From: Pseudomonas fluorescens
Lineage (GTDB): Bacteria > Pseudomonadota > Gammaproteobacteria > Pseudomonadales > Pseudomonadaceae
DNA length: 64,000 bases
Assembly: GCA_902825215.1 (NCBI GenBank)
Contig: LR782234.1
Coordinates: 5,146,001-5,210,000 of the forward strand
Direction: 5' to 3'
Shown piece after piece: positions 63,116 to 64,000 of the stretch. A program made the translations under genes and the position numbers. The notes under the pieces are model-generated. The model saw only the letters and a program-made list of their open reading frames with translations, searched no databases and was not told the origin of the DNA. The number at the start of each line of letters is the position of its first letter. Within the stretch, counting starts at the first letter, position 1.

Positions 63116-63568
63116 TCAATCCACCAAAGTGCAGGCCATCACCACCGCATCCTCACGCCCACCCACCGCCGGATAATAATCCCGACGCCGGCCAATCTCG
63201 TTGAAGCCATACCGCTCATACAACTTGAACGCCGCAGTATTGCTGTCGCGCACTTCCAGAAAGCATTCCCGAGCGTCGGCCTTGTAGGCAATCGACATCA
63301 GATGCTCAAGCAACGTCAGCCCCAGCCCACGCCCCTGATTCTCGGGCTTGACCGTGATGTTAAGCAGGTGCGCCTCGTCGAGAATGATCTGCACCACGCC
63401 GTGACCGACCTGCTGCTGCCCTTCGAACATCAGCCAGATCTGGTATTTGCCGAGGCCGTCGAGAAAGATTCCCCGGGTCCACGGGTGACTGTAAGCGGCG
63501 TACTCGATTTTCAGCACTGCCTCGAGATCCGCCTCGGTCATCGGGCGGAAGGTTACCGCGTCACTCAT
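63116..63568 (-). CDS. rimI: Ribosomal-protein-alanine N-acetyltransferase
   Basis: GNAT enzyme acetylating the N-terminus of ribosomal protein S18. 150 aa. Acetyl-CoA motif NQGRGLGLTLLEHL and the terminal LYERYGFNEIGRRRDYY are typical of RimI. Overlaps the upstream gene by 8 bases. Confidence 0.94.
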   Translation of the reverse strand: MSDAVTFRPMTEADLEAVLKIEYAAYSHPWTRGIFLDGLGKYQIWLMFEGQQQVGHGVVQIILDEAHLLNITVKPENQGRGLGLTLLEHLMSIAYKADARECFLEVRDSNTAAFKLYERYGFNEIGRRRDYYPAVGGREDAVVMACTLVD

Positions 63569-64000
63569 TCGATTCTTTCCAGCGCGCCATCAGCCGACGC
63601 ATGGCTTGCCACACAGCGGCTTTGCGCTGCGGCTCTTCCATTAACAATTCCAGACCGGGAATCGCCCAGGCCGAGCCCAGACCTTCGATCTGCAATTCAC
63701 GATTGAACGCCTCGGCATCCGCTTCGCCGGCAAAGCGCACGGCCGGCAGGCCGATCAGCCAAAGGCAGGCGCAGGGTGCCGCTTCCATTTGGACCGAGAG
63801 GAAACCCTGGACGAAGTCGCGCGCTGCTTCCGGGCCCTGATCCAGCGTGCCGCGATTGAGCCACGGCCAGCGCACCGGCTCACCGACGATTTGCGGCGCA
63901 TCCGGCAGACCGGCGGCGCGCAGCATGTCCTTGAGCAGAAGATAAGCCGGATCGCGGCTCTGGAACGCTTCGCCTGTGGGTAACTCGACCAGCAGCAGGC
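63561..64000 (-). CDS. HolD-like protein (DNA polymerase III psi subunit candidate), partial
   Basis: The frame stays open to the window edge (reading LLLVELPTGEAFQSRDPAYL before the first internal Met at 63926), so the 5' end is missing and 63926 is not the true start. About 145 C-terminal codons are seen. In E. coli holD lies just before rimI, and I recall that the cryptic pseudomonad psi was mapped to this place (PA4679). Sequence alone shows little; the call is mainly positional. Confidence 0.6.
   Translation of the reverse strand, partial: LLLVELPTGEAFQSRDPAYLLLKDMLRAAGLPDAPQIVGEPVRWPWLNRGTLDQGPEAARDFVQGFLSVQMEAAPCACLWLIGLPAVRFAGEADAEAFNRELQIEGLGSAWAIPGLELLMEEPQRKAAVWQAMRRLMARWKESNE

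Overview
The window is a stretch of a Pseudomonas chromosome, most likely from the P. fluorescens group. The gene order murI-moeB-prmC-prfA-hemA / TPR-lolB-ispE-tRNA-Gln-prs-rplY-pth-ychF, and mqo ... hpt / upp-uraA, matches what I remember of the P. aeruginosa PA4626-PA4679 region. The DNA is GC-rich and carries many Pseudomonas-type REP palindromes. No search was run; family names come from reading the proteins, and synteny statements come from memory.

Layout. 1-6 kb: a partial acyl-CoA synthetase, a LysE exporter, a 2-hydroxyacid dehydrogenase, rsmC, and a yybP-ykoY (Mn2+) riboswitch in front of an UPF0016 Mn exporter, then an M48 lipoprotein protease. 6-10 kb: a dCache chemoreceptor and a complete IS3-family element (1256 bp) that has landed between the two arms of a REP doublet. 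10-17 kb: a small-protein/SRAP cluster, an acyltransferase, a YajG lipoprotein and mqo. 17-22 kb: purine/pyrimidine salvage (hpt, upp, uraA), hemH and an epimerase. 22.4-32.8 kb: bacterial renalase and a tightly overlapping operon: DUF523/DUF1722, a MerR/LitR-type regulator, photolyase, an NTF2-like protein, an SDR, an FAD oxidoreductase, DUF1365, a cyclopropane-fatty-acid-synthase-like methyltransferase and DUF2878. Repeated TGTACA sites flank a sigma70-like promoter before the operon. This looks like a light / singlet-oxygen photoprotection and membrane-lipid-modification regulon. 33-46 kb: PagL and the conserved housekeeping block. 46-64 kb: transporters, two more chemoreceptors, tRNA-Met, a low-GC pair (PIN-domain protein plus a 236-aa partner of unknown family), ggt, atoE, an MntA-like nucleotidyltransferase followed by a 16-codon remnant of HepT, a SET-domain protein, carbonic anhydrase, rimI and a partial holD-like gene.

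The strongest leads are: (1) the PIN / unknown-partner pair beside tRNA-Met, which could be an undescribed toxin-antitoxin or defence module; (2) the TGTACA-controlled LitR operon, whose regulator has altered cobalamin-binding residues; (3) a multi-hairpin intergenic element at 24024-24231; (4) an SRAP protein lacking two of the expected active-site residues; (5) the decayed HepT-MntA pair; and (6) a bacterial SET-domain protein.
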